DNA from: Apopatocola sp963618015
GTDB taxonomy: Bacteria > Bacillota > Clostridia > Oscillospirales > Oscillospiraceae
DNA length: 64,000 bases
NCBI GenBank assembly: GCA_963618015.1
Contig: CAVEQS010000004.1
Coordinates: 1 to 64,000 of the forward strand
Direction: 5' to 3'
The notes beneath the pieces are model-generated. The model saw nothing but the letters and a program-made list of their open reading frames with translations. It had not been told where the DNA came from and made no database searches. A program made the position numbers and the translations under genes. Positions 1 to 8,604 of the stretch are shown piece by piece. Each line of letters begins with the position of its first letter. Within the stretch, counting starts at the first letter, position 1.

Positions 1-21
1 GACTCTATTCAGCCGGAGCCT

Positions 22-35
22 GCAAATAAATTTGC
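22..35. promoter_or_regulatory. Short inverted repeat upstream of the marR promoter
   Basis: GCAAAT-AA-ATTTGC has six-base arms around a two-base centre. It lies about 40 bases upstream of the -35 box of the regulator gene and could be a distal operator. Nothing else supports a function. Confidence 0.25.
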
Positions 36-71
36 GCATAAATCTTGACAGGACCGTTTACGCCCCAGCGG

Positions 72-100
72 TTGACATCCGGGGTGGGGCGGACTATAAT
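72..100 (+). promoter_or_regulatory. Consensus SigA promoter of the marR-ABC exporter operon
   Basis: TTGACA (72-77), a spacer of exactly 17 bases and TATAAT (95-100) match the housekeeping consensus at every position. Such a strong promoter in front of a regulator that presumably represses itself suggests high expression on derepression. Confidence 0.85.
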
Positions 101-102
101 CG

Positions 103-120
103 CTAATATTCTAATATTAG
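103..120. promoter_or_regulatory. Probable MarR operator just downstream of the -10 box
   Basis: CTAATATT is followed by the perfect 10-base palindrome CTAATATTAG (111-120), so two AATATT units sit directly behind the -10 box at the expected transcription start. This is where a MarR repressor would block initiation. The assignment to the adjacent regulator is inferred from position. Confidence 0.55.
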
Positions 121-143
121 AGTTTCTATTCTTGGAGGTTTTT

Positions 144-623
144 ATGGTTGAGCAGAACTTCACCGCTTCGCAGATGTTCCGCAATGCGAACCGGTTTATG
201 GAAGCCTACCACGCGGCCCTGCAGCCGCTCTGCCGGGACACCGGTCTGCCGCCGATGGCGGTGGATATTCTGATGTTTTTTGCCAACAATCCCGAGAGCG
301 GCACGGCGAAGGACGTCTGCCAATGCCGCGGCTTCAAGTCCGGCATTGTGTCTGTCCACGTTGACCGGCTCGTGAACGAGGGGCTTCTCTCGCGGCAGGA
401 CGTGCCCGGCGACCGCCGGAAAACGCGGCTCGTCTGCACGGACGCGGCAGACACGATCATCGAGCGGGGGCGCGGCATACAAAAGCGCTTCGCACAAAAG
501 CTGGTGGCAGGGCTGTCGGAAGAGGACATCGCGGTATTCCACAACTGCCTGGCAGTGATCGGCGACAATATAGAGGACATACGCAAAAACGGACTTTCCA
601 CGGAGGACGAAAGCAAATCATGA
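144..623 (+). CDS. MarR-family transcriptional regulator
   Basis: A 159-residue winged helix-turn-helix protein. The recognition-helix region lies around residues 57-75 and the basic wing (PGDRRKTRL) around residues 90-100, as in MarR regulators that bind small ligands and control efflux pumps. The ATG at 144 is chosen because GGAGG stands at 134-138 and an upstream in-frame start at 45 would lie before the promoter. Its stop overlaps the start of the exporter gene (ATGA, 620-623), so the regulator and the exporter are translationally coupled. It most likely represses its own operon through the AT-rich palindrome at 103-120 and responds to an exporter substrate. The ligand cannot be read from the sequence. 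Confidence 0.9.
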   Translation: MVEQNFTASQMFRNANRFMEAYHAALQPLCRDTGLPPMAVDILMFFANNPESGTAKDVCQCRGFKSGIVSVHVDRLVNEGLLSRQDVPGDRRKTRLVCTDAADTIIERGRGIQKRFAQKLVAGLSEEDIAVFHNCLAVIGDNIEDIRKNGLSTEDESKS

Positions 624-2374
624 TAAAGCTATTGAAAAACATGCGCCGGAAGGAAAAAGGGATGGCGCTGCTCTGTCTGGTGTTTGTCGTGGTGCAGATC
701 TATTTTGATTTGCGTCTGCCGGACTATATGACAGACCTTACGAAGCTGATCAAAACGTCCGGCACAACGGCGGACATCGCGAATGTCGGGCTCAAAATGC
801 TCGGCTGCACGGCGGTGAGCGCGGTGCTCGCGATCGCGTGCGGGTTTCTGGCCGCGAAGGCCGCGTCCGGATTCAGCTTTGCCGTGCGCGAAAAGCTCTT
901 CCGCCACGTGATGGACATCGGCAGCGAGGAAATGCAGGACTTTTCCATTCCGAGTCTCATCACCCGCACAACGAACGACATTACGCAGATCCAAATGATC
1001 ATCGCCATGGGGCTGCAGATGATGATTAAGGCCCCCATCATGGCGGTGTGGGCGATCATCAAAATTCTCGGCAAGAGCTGGGAGCTCTCCGCCGTAACCG
1101 CGGCGTTCGTCGTTGTTCTGTTCACAACGGTGCTGCTCATCATGAGCTCGTGCATTCCCCGCTTCCGCCTTGTGCAGAAGATGACGGATAAAATCAACCG
1201 CGTGGCGCGCGAAAACCTGACCGGCATCAACGTGGTGCACGCCTTCAATGCCGAGGAGTTCCAGAACGAAAAGTTTGACGGCCCCAGCCGCGGCATGATG
1301 GAGCTCCAAATGAAAAACCAGAAGCTCTTCGCGCTGGTGCAGCCGGCGATGTCGCTGGGGATGAACGGTCTCGCGCTCGCGATCTACTGGGTCGGCGCTG
1401 CGCTCGTGAACAACATTGCCGTCTCCGACATGGCCGCGCGCCTCACCATGTTCAGCGACGTGCTCGTATTCAGCACGTATGCAACGTACATCGTCATGTC
1501 GTTCATGATGCTCGCTATGATCTTCATGCTGCTGCCGCAGGCGCAGGTGTCCGCGGAGCGCATCAACGAGGTGCTCGAGCGCAAAGCCTCCATCCGCGAG
1601 GGCAGCGTACAAACCGGCACCGAGACCGGAACGGTGGAATTTCGGAACGTATCGTTCCGGTATCCCCACGCCTCCGGGGACGCGCTGGCGAACGTCAGCT
1701 TCAAGGTAAACCGCGGCGAAACGCTCGCAATCATCGGTGCGACCGGCAGCGGCAAAACGACGCTCATTCAGCTCATCCCCCGCTTTTACGACGCGACGGA
1801 GGGCGAGGTGCTCATTGACGGCGTGAACGTGAAGGACTATTCCTTCGACGCGCTCTACGATAAGCTTGGCTACGTCACGCAGAAGGCCGTTCTCTTCTCG
1901 GGAACGGTGCGCGACAACGTTCTCTTCGGCGAAAGCGCCGCCGGGGCGAGCGAAGATAATCTGCGCCGCGCCATCGAGTTTTCCCAGGCAAGCGAGTTTG
2001 TGGACAAGCTGCCGGAGGGCACGGATTATACAATCGCGCAGCTCGGTCGCAACGTATCCGGCGGGCAGAAGCAGCGCCTCTCCATCGCCCGTGCGCTGGC
2101 GAGAAAGCCGGAAATTTTGATCTTTGACGACTCGTTCTCGGCGCTTGATTACCGGACGGACGCGAAGCTGCGCGAAGGGCTGAACCGCGAAGAGCACAAC
2201 ACGACAAAGATCATCGTCGCCCAGCGCATCAGCACGATCCGCCATGCCGACAAGATTCTCGTTCTTGACCGCGGCGAGATCGCCGGCATGGGAACGCACG
2301 ACGAGCTTATGCAGTTCTGCCGCGTATACCGCGAAATTGCCACATCGCAGCTGAGCGCCGCGGAGCTCGCCTGA
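620..2374 (+). CDS. Heterodimeric ABC exporter, subunit A (degenerate-site half)
   Basis: A 584-residue half transporter: six membrane helices in the first ~330 residues, then a nucleotide-binding domain. Walker A GATGSGKTT is near residue 373, the signature VSGGQKQR near 479, and the Walker B region reads LIFDD, so the catalytic glutamate position is Asp504. Replacement of that Glu by Asp is characteristic of the degenerate half of heterodimeric exporters such as TM287/288, BmrC/D and LmrC/D. It is the second gene of the marR operon and its partner follows 13 bases downstream. The probable role is export of drugs, lipids or peptides across the cytoplasmic membrane; the substrate is not evident. 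Confidence 0.92.
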   Translation: MIKLLKNMRRKEKGMALLCLVFVVVQIYFDLRLPDYMTDLTKLIKTSGTTADIANVGLKMLGCTAVSAVLAIACGFLAAKAASGFSFAVREKLFRHVMDIGSEEMQDFSIPSLITRTTNDITQIQMIIAMGLQMMIKAPIMAVWAIIKILGKSWELSAVTAAFVVVLFTTVLLIMSSCIPRFRLVQKMTDKINRVARENLTGINVVHAFNAEEFQNEKFDGPSRGMMELQMKNQKLFALVQPAMSLGMNGLALAIYWVGAALVNNIAVSDMAARLTMFSDVLVFSTYATYIVMSFMMLAMIFMLLPQAQVSAERINEVLERKASIREGSVQTGTETGTVEFRNVSFRYPHASGDALANVSFKVNRGETLAIIGATGSGKTTLIQLIPRFYDATEGEVLIDGVNVKDYSFDALYDKLGYVTQKAVLFSGTVRDNVLFGESAAGASEDNLRRAIEFSQASEFVDKLPEGTDYTIAQLGRNVSGGQKQRLSIARALARKPEILIFDDSFSALDYRTDAKLREGLNREEHNTTKIIVAQRISTIRHADKILVLDRGEIAGMGTHDELMQFCRVYREIATSQLSAAELA

Positions 2375-2387
2375 GGAGGGACCGAAA

Positions 2388-4160
2388 ATGAAACGAAAAG
2401 ACAATCCTAACGGCATCCGCTCGGCGGTGCCGCGCCTTACGGACTATATGCGCTCGAGCATGGGCGTCATTATTATGGCTTTGATCCTCGCCGCGCTCAG
2501 CGCGGTGATGACGATCCTTGGGCCAAACCAGATTGGCCGGATCGCCACGCTCATGTCCGACGGTCTTACCGGAAGCATCGATCTTGCGGCCATCGCGAAA
2601 GTCGGCATTTTTCTCGCCGTGATCTATGCGCTGAGCGCGATATTCAATTTTATCCAGCATTACACCATGGCCGTCGTCACGCTCAAGATGTCCTACCGCA
2701 TGCGCGGCGAGCTTTCGGCCAAAATCAACCGCGTGCCGCAGAAGTATTTCGGCACGACCTCGCAGGGCGACATTCTCAGCCGCATCACAAACGACGTTTC
2801 CACCTTGCAGCAGGGACTCACCAACAGCCTGCCGACGATCATCAGTGCGGCCACGCAGTTTATCGGCTGCCTCCTCATGATGTTTATCACCGAATGGCGG
2901 CTCGCGCTCGTCTCCATCGGCGTGACGATCCTCGGCATGCTGCTGACGGTGCTCATTCTATCCAAATCGCAGCGATATTTCGCCGCGCGGCAGAAGAGTC
3001 TCGGCGAACTGAACGGCTATGTGGAGGAAATGTATTCCGGGCACGAGGTCGTGCGGCTCAGCCGCGCCGGACGGAAGATCGGCGCGCAGTTCGATAAGCT
3101 CAACGCCGCCGTTTACAACGCGAACTGGAAATCGCAGTTTCTCTCCGGCATGATGCAGCCGCTCATGAACATTGTCGGCAACATCGCCTATGTTGCGGTG
3201 TGCGTTCTCGGCTCGATCCTCGCGATGAACGGCACGATCGAGTTTGGCGTGATCGTCTCCTTTATTCTCTATGTGCGCCTCTTCACCTCGCCGCTGACGC
3301 AGATGGCGCAGGGCATGACGAACCTGCAGACCGCCTCCGCCTCCGCGCACCGCATTTTCGACTTTCTCGAAAGCGAAGAGATGTCCGACGAGAGTGAAAA
3401 GACCGCGAAGCTCACCGGCGTGCGCGGCAAGGTCTGCTTTGACCACGTCCGCTTCAGCTATCCGAACAACCCGGGTAAGATCATCATCCGGGACTTTTCC
3501 GCCGAGGTGCTCCCCGGGCAGAAGGTCGCCATCGTCGGCCCGACCGGCGCGGGCAAAACCACAATGGTCAATCTGCTCATGCGCTTTTTCGAGATCAACA
3601 GCGGCAGCATAACGATCGACGGCGTGCCGGTATCCGATATGCGCCGGGAGGATGTGCACGATCTCTTCAGCATGGTCTTGCAGGACACCTGGCTCTTTGA
3701 AGGAACGGTGCGGGAGAATCTCGTATACAACATGGAGGGCATCACCGACGAGCAGCTGGAAGAGGTCTGCCGTGCCTGCGGTCTGGACAAATTTGTCCAC
3801 TCGCTGCCGGAAGGATTCGATACCGTTCTCTCCGAAAGCGCCGGTATCTCCGCCGGCCAGAAGCAGCTTCTCACCATCGCCCGCGCCATGCTGCAAAATG
3901 CGCCCATGCTGATTCTCGACGAGGCGACCTCCTCCGTCGATACCCGCACGGAGCTGCTGATCCAGCGCGCCATGGACGAGCTCACAAAGGGCCGCACAAG
4001 CTTTGTGATCGCGCACCGTTTGTCCACGATCAAAAATGCGGACAAAATTCTCGTCATGCGTGACGGCGACGTAGTCGAGAGCGGCACGCACGACGAGCTC
4101 ATGCAGCGCGGCGGCTTCTATGCCGATCTATACAACAGCCAATTCGAAGAAGCATCTTAA
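2388..4160 (+). CDS. Heterodimeric ABC exporter, subunit B (catalytic half)
   Basis: A 590-residue half transporter with an N-terminal six-helix membrane domain and a C-terminal ATPase domain. Walker A GPTGAGKTT is near residue 384 and Walker B LILDEATSSVD keeps the catalytic Glu512. Its signature is ISAGQKQ instead of LSGGQ. Because each ATP site pairs the Walker motifs of one subunit with the signature of the other, the altered signature here and Asp504 of subunit A fall in the same site. That leaves one competent and one degenerate site, as expected for a heterodimer. An AGGAGGG ribosome site precedes the ATG. The gene ends the operon before a terminator at 4200. Confidence 0.92.
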   Translation: MKRKDNPNGIRSAVPRLTDYMRSSMGVIIMALILAALSAVMTILGPNQIGRIATLMSDGLTGSIDLAAIAKVGIFLAVIYALSAIFNFIQHYTMAVVTLKMSYRMRGELSAKINRVPQKYFGTTSQGDILSRITNDVSTLQQGLTNSLPTIISAATQFIGCLLMMFITEWRLALVSIGVTILGMLLTVLILSKSQRYFAARQKSLGELNGYVEEMYSGHEVVRLSRAGRKIGAQFDKLNAAVYNANWKSQFLSGMMQPLMNIVGNIAYVAVCVLGSILAMNGTIEFGVIVSFILYVRLFTSPLTQMAQGMTNLQTASASAHRIFDFLESEEMSDESEKTAKLTGVRGKVCFDHVRFSYPNNPGKIIIRDFSAEVLPGQKVAIVGPTGAGKTTMVNLLMRFFEINSGSITIDGVPVSDMRREDVHDLFSMVLQDTWLFEGTVRENLVYNMEGITDEQLEEVCRACGLDKFVHSLPEGFDTVLSESAGISAGQKQLLTIARAMLQNAPMLILDEATSSVDTRTELLIQRAMDELTKGRTSFVIAHRLSTIKNADKILVMRDGDVVESGTHDELMQRGGFYADLYNSQFEEAS

Positions 4161-4199
4161 CTTCAAACAAACCCCGCTCCGCCGAGCCGCATACAAAAA

Positions 4200-4229
4200 G
4201 GCGCAGGTTCCGTATTCGGAACCTGCGCC
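4200..4229 (+). terminator. Terminator after the ABC exporter operon
   Basis: A perfect 13-bp stem (4200-4212 with 4217-4229) has a four-base loop. It is preceded by AAAAA and followed only by TAACATTT, so it may work on both strands, although its T tract is weak. Confidence 0.7.
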
Positions 4230-4259
4230 TAACATTTCAGCATGATGCGTGCGCTCTTT

Positions 4260-4392
4260 GGCTCCCTCTGACGAGGGAGCTGGCAGCCGTTAGGCTGACT
4301 GAGGGAGAGAAAAACTACATACTTCCGCGCAGAACATCTCTCCCTCCGTCTTTTGCCTTCGGCAAAATCCACCTCCCTCGTCAGAGGGAGGC
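4260..4392. repeat. MITE-like repeat with terminal inverted repeats
   Basis: About 133 bases are bounded by GGCTCCCTCTGACGAGGGAG on the left and its near-complement CTCCCTCGTCAGAGGGAGGC on the right. Each end is itself a hairpin (CTCCCTCTGACGAGGGAG), and internal pairs include TTTTGCCTTCGGCAAAA. There is no ORF. This family of CCCTCT/AGAGGG-ended elements is familiar from many Oscillospiraceae genomes, and the copy sits between two convergent operons. No second copy was seen in this window. Confidence 0.65.
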
Positions 4393-4413
4393 TTTTGAAT
4401 TCTCTTCCTTATC

Positions 4414-5061
4414 TCATTTTGTCGCCGCGAAGCCTTTTTTCTTATAGCCGCAGTCGCAGTACGGCCCGCCGGAGGCGAGCGTGTATTCGCGCACGAAATC
4501 CGTCGCACCGCCGGCTTCGCTCATCGTATAGTCCAGATGGCAAAGCGCCGGAGTGAGATCGTAAAGCCCCAGCTTCTTCATCAGCTCGCAAATGCCGCAG
4601 CGGGTGAAGCGTCCCTCGTAGCCGCTGCCGTCCGGGTACTCATAGTACTCCATATTCCAGGAATACGGGTTGCGGTCGGCGGCGCGGAGCGCGGCGGTGG
4701 CCTTCATGCCCTCGATGTCCTGGGGCGTGAATTTCTTCTTTCCGCTCTTGCGGCAGAACCAGCGCATGGGGCCGGTCATCATCGCGTCGGCATAGTACTT
4801 CGTAAGGCGCTCCACATCCGGCCGCTCCGGCATGGAGACGATGAACGCGCCGAGAAGAGCGCAGTTCACGATGTTCATTTTGAAGCGGTCGGCCTTTTCA
4901 AATTCCGGGAGCGAGGCGATGATCTCCTTATACTTCGGCTTCGCCTTTTTCGCGATTTCCGCGGCCGTATCGGCATCGTATCCGAACACGACCGTAAGCT
5001 GCTTCCGGAACGACGCACCGAACAGCGCCCACATTCCCATGGGCATTCCGGCGTATTTCAT
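4414..5061 (-). CDS. L-2-amino-thiazoline-4-carboxylic acid hydrolase family protein (copy 1)
   Basis: A 215-residue protein of the ATC hydrolase family. The C-terminal half carries the family pattern: a Cys pair (RCGIC), ALCHLDY, and a terminal CDCGYKKK. The founding Pseudomonas enzyme opens the thiazoline ring on the way to cysteine, but most clostridial members have no tested substrate. It is the last gene of the seven-gene minus-strand cluster, 11 bases after the GNAT gene. A second, divergent family member lies at 6963-7667 in the same operon, so the two may form a heteromer or act on related substrates. The family assignment is firm; the reaction is inferred. Confidence 0.75.
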   Translation of the reverse strand: MKYAGMPMGMWALFGASFRKQLTVVFGYDADTAAEIAKKAKPKYKEIIASLPEFEKADRFKMNIVNCALLGAFIVSMPERPDVERLTKYYADAMMTGPMRWFCRKSGKKKFTPQDIEGMKATAALRAADRNPYSWNMEYYEYPDGSGYEGRFTRCGICELMKKLGLYDLTPALCHLDYTMSEAGGATDFVREYTLASGGPYCDCGYKKKGFAATK

Positions 5062-5072
5062 GTTTATTCCCC

Positions 5073-5684
5073 CTAATTTTTCGGCATTGCTGCCGGATAT
5101 CGAATCAAATCGTACAGCGCGCCGTGCTCGCCGAAGCGGCGCGTCCCGGCAATCTCCATGCCGAGATGGACGTATTTATCGCATTTGGATTTCGCATCGG
5201 TCTCCAGGATCACCGGCACGCCGAGACGGTCGCCCTCGGCGAAGGCGATGTCCATCACCTTTCGCATGAATCCCTGCCCCTGATATTTCTCGCGCACGCA
5301 GACGAGCCCGACGAACACATAGGGCTTTTTCTCCTTATCCATCCGGTCGTTCAGCCCCTGCCCGCCCTTGGCCATGATGCGCAGAAAGCGCACAAGGTCT
5401 TTGCCCTTCAGCGCGCCGAAAAACGCCTTGGCAAGCGGCAGAACCGCTTTGATTTTGACCTTTTCGCCGGGCAGCTTATAGGCGATAAAGCCCTCGCCGC
5501 GCTCGCTCGTTGTGTGCATCATGCCGCTTTGCAGCGCCATGCGCACGTACCCGCGGATGAACGCCGCCGTCGCTTCCCGGCTGGGAAAGGCACTCGCGAG
5601 CCCCTGCTCCGCGCCGTAATCGTAATACCCGAAGGCGTGCCCGATGTCGGCGATCACAGCTTCGTCAAGCGTTTCTACCTTCAT
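5073..5684 (-). CDS. GNAT-family N-acetyltransferase
   Basis: A 203-residue acetyltransferase. The acetyl-CoA loop reads REKYQGQGFMRKVM near residue 135, following the Q/R-x-x-G-x-G/A rule, and the C-terminal strands (ILETDAK, YVHLGMEIAGTRRF) are typical of GNATs acting on small molecules. The start ATG overlaps the stop of the upstream hydrolase gene by four bases (ATGA), which shows cotranscription. Its place in a hydrolase-rich operon suggests acetylation of an amine-bearing product or xenobiotic. The acceptor is unknown. Confidence 0.82.
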   Translation of the reverse strand: MKVETLDEAVIADIGHAFGYYDYGAEQGLASAFPSREATAAFIRGYVRMALQSGMMHTTSERGEGFIAYKLPGEKVKIKAVLPLAKAFFGALKGKDLVRFLRIMAKGGQGLNDRMDKEKKPYVFVGLVCVREKYQGQGFMRKVMDIAFAEGDRLGVPVILETDAKSKCDKYVHLGMEIAGTRRFGEHGALYDLIRYPAAMPKN

Positions 5685-6460
5685 TCGCTTTTCTCCCCCT
5701 CCGGCGGCAGACGAAGTTCGGAACGCTCCATCACGCCGCGCAGCATGGCCGCAAAGCCCTCCGGGTCACGGATCTGATACTGCATATGGTCGTACCCTTC
5801 CAGCACCGGAAAGTGCGCTTCCGGATATGCCTCTTTCACCGCGCCGCGGTATTTGAAATGATCCTCCGCGCTGCCGAAGGCAAAGTATGTACGCCGCTGC
5901 GTCTCCGGCGAGAGCGCCGGGAACGGCTGGTCTTCGAGACTGTCCGCGAGCTGGCGGCGGAGATTGCCATACGTGAGCGCCTTGCCCGCGGCAATGAAAT
6001 ACGGCTTGATGGCATCATCGTCGCACCAGAGGATCTTTTTGAGTGTCGCACCGTTCGACCAATAGAGACTGCGGATGGCAAGATACAGAAACGGCACCAT
6101 GATGCGCCGCGTGCTCCGGGAAATCTGCGCGAACTGGCCGCCGTCAAAGTAGACATGGTCGACCGGCAAGTCCGTATACGTCAGAAATGCCATGGCAAGG
6201 TCTGCGCCGATGGACGACGCCACAACGAGCGCAAGGCGCTTTACGCCCTGTGCTCGGAGAAAGTCCTCCACCTGCCGGACTTCGTCCGCCTTGCTTACGT
6301 ACTTCTGTCCGGCGCAGTAGACCGTGGAGGTCGGCAGGATGCAGAAGTAATCGTCCTGCAAATGCTTCGCCACCGGCTCGCTGCTCGCGCCGGTCACGCC
6401 CATGGCGTGGAAGAAGAGCACCGCGGGGGCGTCCCTGCGGCCCAGCGTTTCAAAGAGCAT
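5681..6460 (-). CDS. Alpha/beta hydrolase, atypical nucleophile elbow
   Basis: A 259-residue alpha/beta-fold hydrolase. The N-terminus shows the usual VLFFHAMG oxyanion strand, and the elbow reads A-S-S-I-G at residues 81-85 (Ser83 as nucleophile) where most members have G-x-S-x-G. The likely acid is in SAEDHF near residue 218 and the histidine in YDHMQY near 240. It is the fifth gene of the cluster, nine bases after the membrane-protein gene and overlapping the GNAT gene. It is probably an esterase, lactonase or C-C hydrolase for a small cytoplasmic substrate; the substrate is not identifiable. Confidence 0.78.
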   Translation of the reverse strand: MLFETLGRRDAPAVLFFHAMGVTGASSEPVAKHLQDDYFCILPTSTVYCAGQKYVSKADEVRQVEDFLRAQGVKRLALVVASSIGADLAMAFLTYTDLPVDHVYFDGGQFAQISRSTRRIMVPFLYLAIRSLYWSNGATLKKILWCDDDAIKPYFIAAGKALTYGNLRRQLADSLEDQPFPALSPETQRRTYFAFGSAEDHFKYRGAVKEAYPEAHFPVLEGYDHMQYQIRDPEGFAAMLRGVMERSELRLPPEGEKSE

Positions 6461-6469
6461 GGCCTTGCC

Positions 6470-6961
6470 TCAATGCAGGATGAGCAGCATGATCCCCGAG
6501 AGCACCGCGGAGATGACCACCATGCCCACCGTGCCGAAAAGCCACTTTTTGCGTTTGGCCGCGGCGTTGATGTAAGGTTTCAAATCCTCCGTGCCGGGGA
6601 TCGTCCACGCCTTGGTGTGACCGACCCAGTAGTCGTCGATCAGAAACCGGTCGATGAGATTCATCACCGAGAGAATGACGAGAAGCTGCCAGAACGGCGT
6701 GAGGAAGCCCCGCGCGCCGTTGATCGCATACACGCACACGAGCACGTACGCGATATAGCCGGGGAGGCACACCGCCTTGAAGAGCTTCTTGTTCCGCTCG
6801 ATTTTCTCCTTCGTCGTCAGTCCCAGCGTAACGACGCGCGACTGCACTTCCGCTTCATAGAGATGCACCATGCCGACCGCGCCGTTGCGGATGCCGAACA
6901 GGCAGACCAGCACAAGCAGCACGCCCAGCCCCAGTCCTTCCAAAAGCACTTTTCCGATCAT
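6470..6961 (-). CDS. Hypothetical four-helix membrane protein
   Basis: A 163-residue protein with hydrophobic segments near residues 6-24, 62-80, 87-105 and 142-162, and a charged loop (ERNKKLFK) after the first. I do not recognise the family. It lies between an ATC-hydrolase-like gene and an alpha/beta hydrolase gene with spacings of 1 and 9 bases, so it belongs to the operon. It could bring the pathway substrate in, expel a product, or anchor the enzymes at the membrane. Confidence 0.7.
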   Translation of the reverse strand: MIGKVLLEGLGLGVLLVLVCLFGIRNGAVGMVHLYEAEVQSRVVTLGLTTKEKIERNKKLFKAVCLPGYIAYVLVCVYAINGARGFLTPFWQLLVILSVMNLIDRFLIDDYWVGHTKAWTIPGTEDLKPYINAAAKRKKWLFGTVGMVVISAVLSGIMLLILH

Positions 6962-6962
6962 G

Positions 6963-7667
6963 TTATTTGTTCCTCCTATACCCCGCCGCGTCGCGGTATT
7001 CGGGGTGTTCGTTTATATAAGGGTCTTTGTCGCCGCAGATGGTATAGTCGCACCGGCAGCCGTTCGAGCACGTGGTCTGCCGCACGAGCCGCGCGTGGAT
7101 GAGCTCCATGCCCAGATAGTCCGGGTTGCAGAGCGCCGGCATAACGTCGAGCAGATCGTGCTGCTTGGCAAATTCCGCCACGGGACACGCAGCAAATTCA
7201 TAGTAAATGGGCTTGTCCTTCGCATAGGGCGCAACGGTCATTTTATAGTCGCCCCACTCGTCGCACCGCTTTTTGGCGTTGCAGAACGCTTTGTGCAGCA
7301 GCCGCTTGAAAAACGGCTTATTCACGTCCACGAATTTGGAGAGGATGCGGAACGACGGCAGGAAGAGCTCTCCCTCCATCTTCTCGATCTCGTCCAGGCT
7401 CGCAACATCCCGGCAGACGGTGTAATACGCCATGAGCGCGATGCAGTCGTAGGTGCCGCCCGCGCCGTTGTGGAAGTTTTTGCTGCCGCCGAGATCGGTG
7501 CGCCAGTCGGAAAGATACGCCACATACTGCCGCTGTACCCGTTCCCAGACGGCTTCCCGCTCCGGCTCCGGGTAGTGCCGGGCAATTTTTTCCTGGATCT
7601 GCGCTTTGCAGGCCTTGGTATAAAGCACATGGCAGCGGCGGTCAAATTGCAGTTCGCTGTCTTTCAT
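6963..7667 (-). CDS. L-2-amino-thiazoline-4-carboxylic acid hydrolase family protein (copy 2)
   Basis: A 234-residue protein that shares the C-terminal signature of the gene at 4414: a Cys in AACPVAEF, ALCNPDY, and a cysteine-rich end (TTCSNGCRCDY). The two copies are strongly diverged outside these motifs, so this is not a recent duplication. It is the third gene of the operon, 15 bases from the upstream esterase-like gene. The paired conserved cysteines hint at thiol chemistry or a bound metal, which is inference. Confidence 0.72.
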   Translation of the reverse strand: MKDSELQFDRRCHVLYTKACKAQIQEKIARHYPEPEREAVWERVQRQYVAYLSDWRTDLGGSKNFHNGAGGTYDCIALMAYYTVCRDVASLDEIEKMEGELFLPSFRILSKFVDVNKPFFKRLLHKAFCNAKKRCDEWGDYKMTVAPYAKDKPIYYEFAACPVAEFAKQHDLLDVMPALCNPDYLGMELIHARLVRQTTCSNGCRCDYTICGDKDPYINEHPEYRDAAGYRRNK

Positions 7668-7682
7668 AGATGTTTCTCCGTT

Positions 7683-8588
7683 TTATTTCTTCAAAATTTC
7701 CACGATCTTCGCAAAATCTTCTTTCGCCTCTTTGAACACCGGCAGCATGCAGTAGCAATGCACCATGCCGGGGCGTGCGAACGCCGTGTGCGGCACATTT
7801 GCCCGTTCGCATGCCGCGGTGAAGTCCGGCAGCGCGCCATAGAGCACTTCGTCGGCGCTGTAGAAAAAGTGGATATCGCCGACGCCGCTAAAGTCGCCCC
7901 GCGAGCCGGAGATCATGTAATCCGGCACATTGTCCTGCCCGTGGCGCATGAACTCTTCCACGGTGACCATGAAGGCATAATCAATGGCGACGTCCTTATC
8001 GTTGAGCGCCTTCATGCGCGCCTTTTCCTCTTCATTCCAAGGCACCTCGCCGGGGGACACGGCCACGATGTGCCGCGGCGCCGGCAGGGGTTCCGGCTGC
8101 GCGTTGTTGTGCGCCGCGATGCCGAGCGCGAGCGCGCCGCCGGAGGAGAAGCCGCAGGTGCTGACGTTCCCGCCGCCGTACAGGGCGGTCATCTGCCGGT
8201 AGCACTCGTAGACCATGGCGTAGGTCTCCGTGATGCAATGCTCGGTGCAGAGCGGGTAAAACGGGAACCACACGTCGCACCCCGTCTCCCGCGCGAGCTT
8301 TCGCATAACGGGCAGATCGCCCTTGTCCGGGCCGATCACCATACCGCCGCCGAAAAAGTAGAGGATCGCGCGCTCCGAGGGCTGCGGAGCATTTCGCACG
8401 ATCAGGCACGGAAAGCCGTTGACCGTTACGGTCTCGTAGTACACCTTGTGATCCGTCGGGGTAAAAACGCCCCGGCTCCGGTTTTGTTTTTCAATCTCTT
8501 GGCGCAGCTTATCCTCCGGCAGCGCGAAGGACTTCTTCGCGCCGGAGAGCTTATACGCCGCGCGCAGCACGGATGCAAGAAAGCTCAT
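7683..8588 (-). CDS. Alpha/beta hydrolase fold-3 (acetyl-esterase-like)
   Basis: A 301-residue member of the hormone-sensitive-lipase-like group. The oxyanion motif is FFGGGM near residue 78, so the first residue of the HGGG motif is Phe rather than His. The nucleophile elbow is GFSSG with Ser148, and a catalytic His is likely in MVHCYC near residue 280. It is the second gene of the hydrolase cluster. Family members cleave short acyl esters; the His-to-Phe change may alter activity. The substrate is unknown. Confidence 0.8.
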   Translation of the reverse strand: MSFLASVLRAAYKLSGAKKSFALPEDKLRQEIEKQNRSRGVFTPTDHKVYYETVTVNGFPCLIVRNAPQPSERAILYFFGGGMVIGPDKGDLPVMRKLARETGCDVWFPFYPLCTEHCITETYAMVYECYRQMTALYGGGNVSTCGFSSGGALALGIAAHNNAQPEPLPAPRHIVAVSPGEVPWNEEEKARMKALNDKDVAIDYAFMVTVEEFMRHGQDNVPDYMISGSRGDFSGVGDIHFFYSADEVLYGALPDFTAACERANVPHTAFARPGMVHCYCMLPVFKEAKEDFAKIVEILKK

Positions 8589-8604
8589 CGTTCTTCTCCC
8601 CTTT

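Noticed and set aside
45..143. In-frame upstream extension of the first MarR gene
   Set aside because: The extension contains the promoter itself (72-100), and a good GGAGG precedes the ATG at 144.
629..2416. Long open frame of about 595 codons antisense to the first ABC gene
   Set aside because: It is the mirror of a clear coding gene in GC-rich DNA and has no motifs, ribosome site or promoter.
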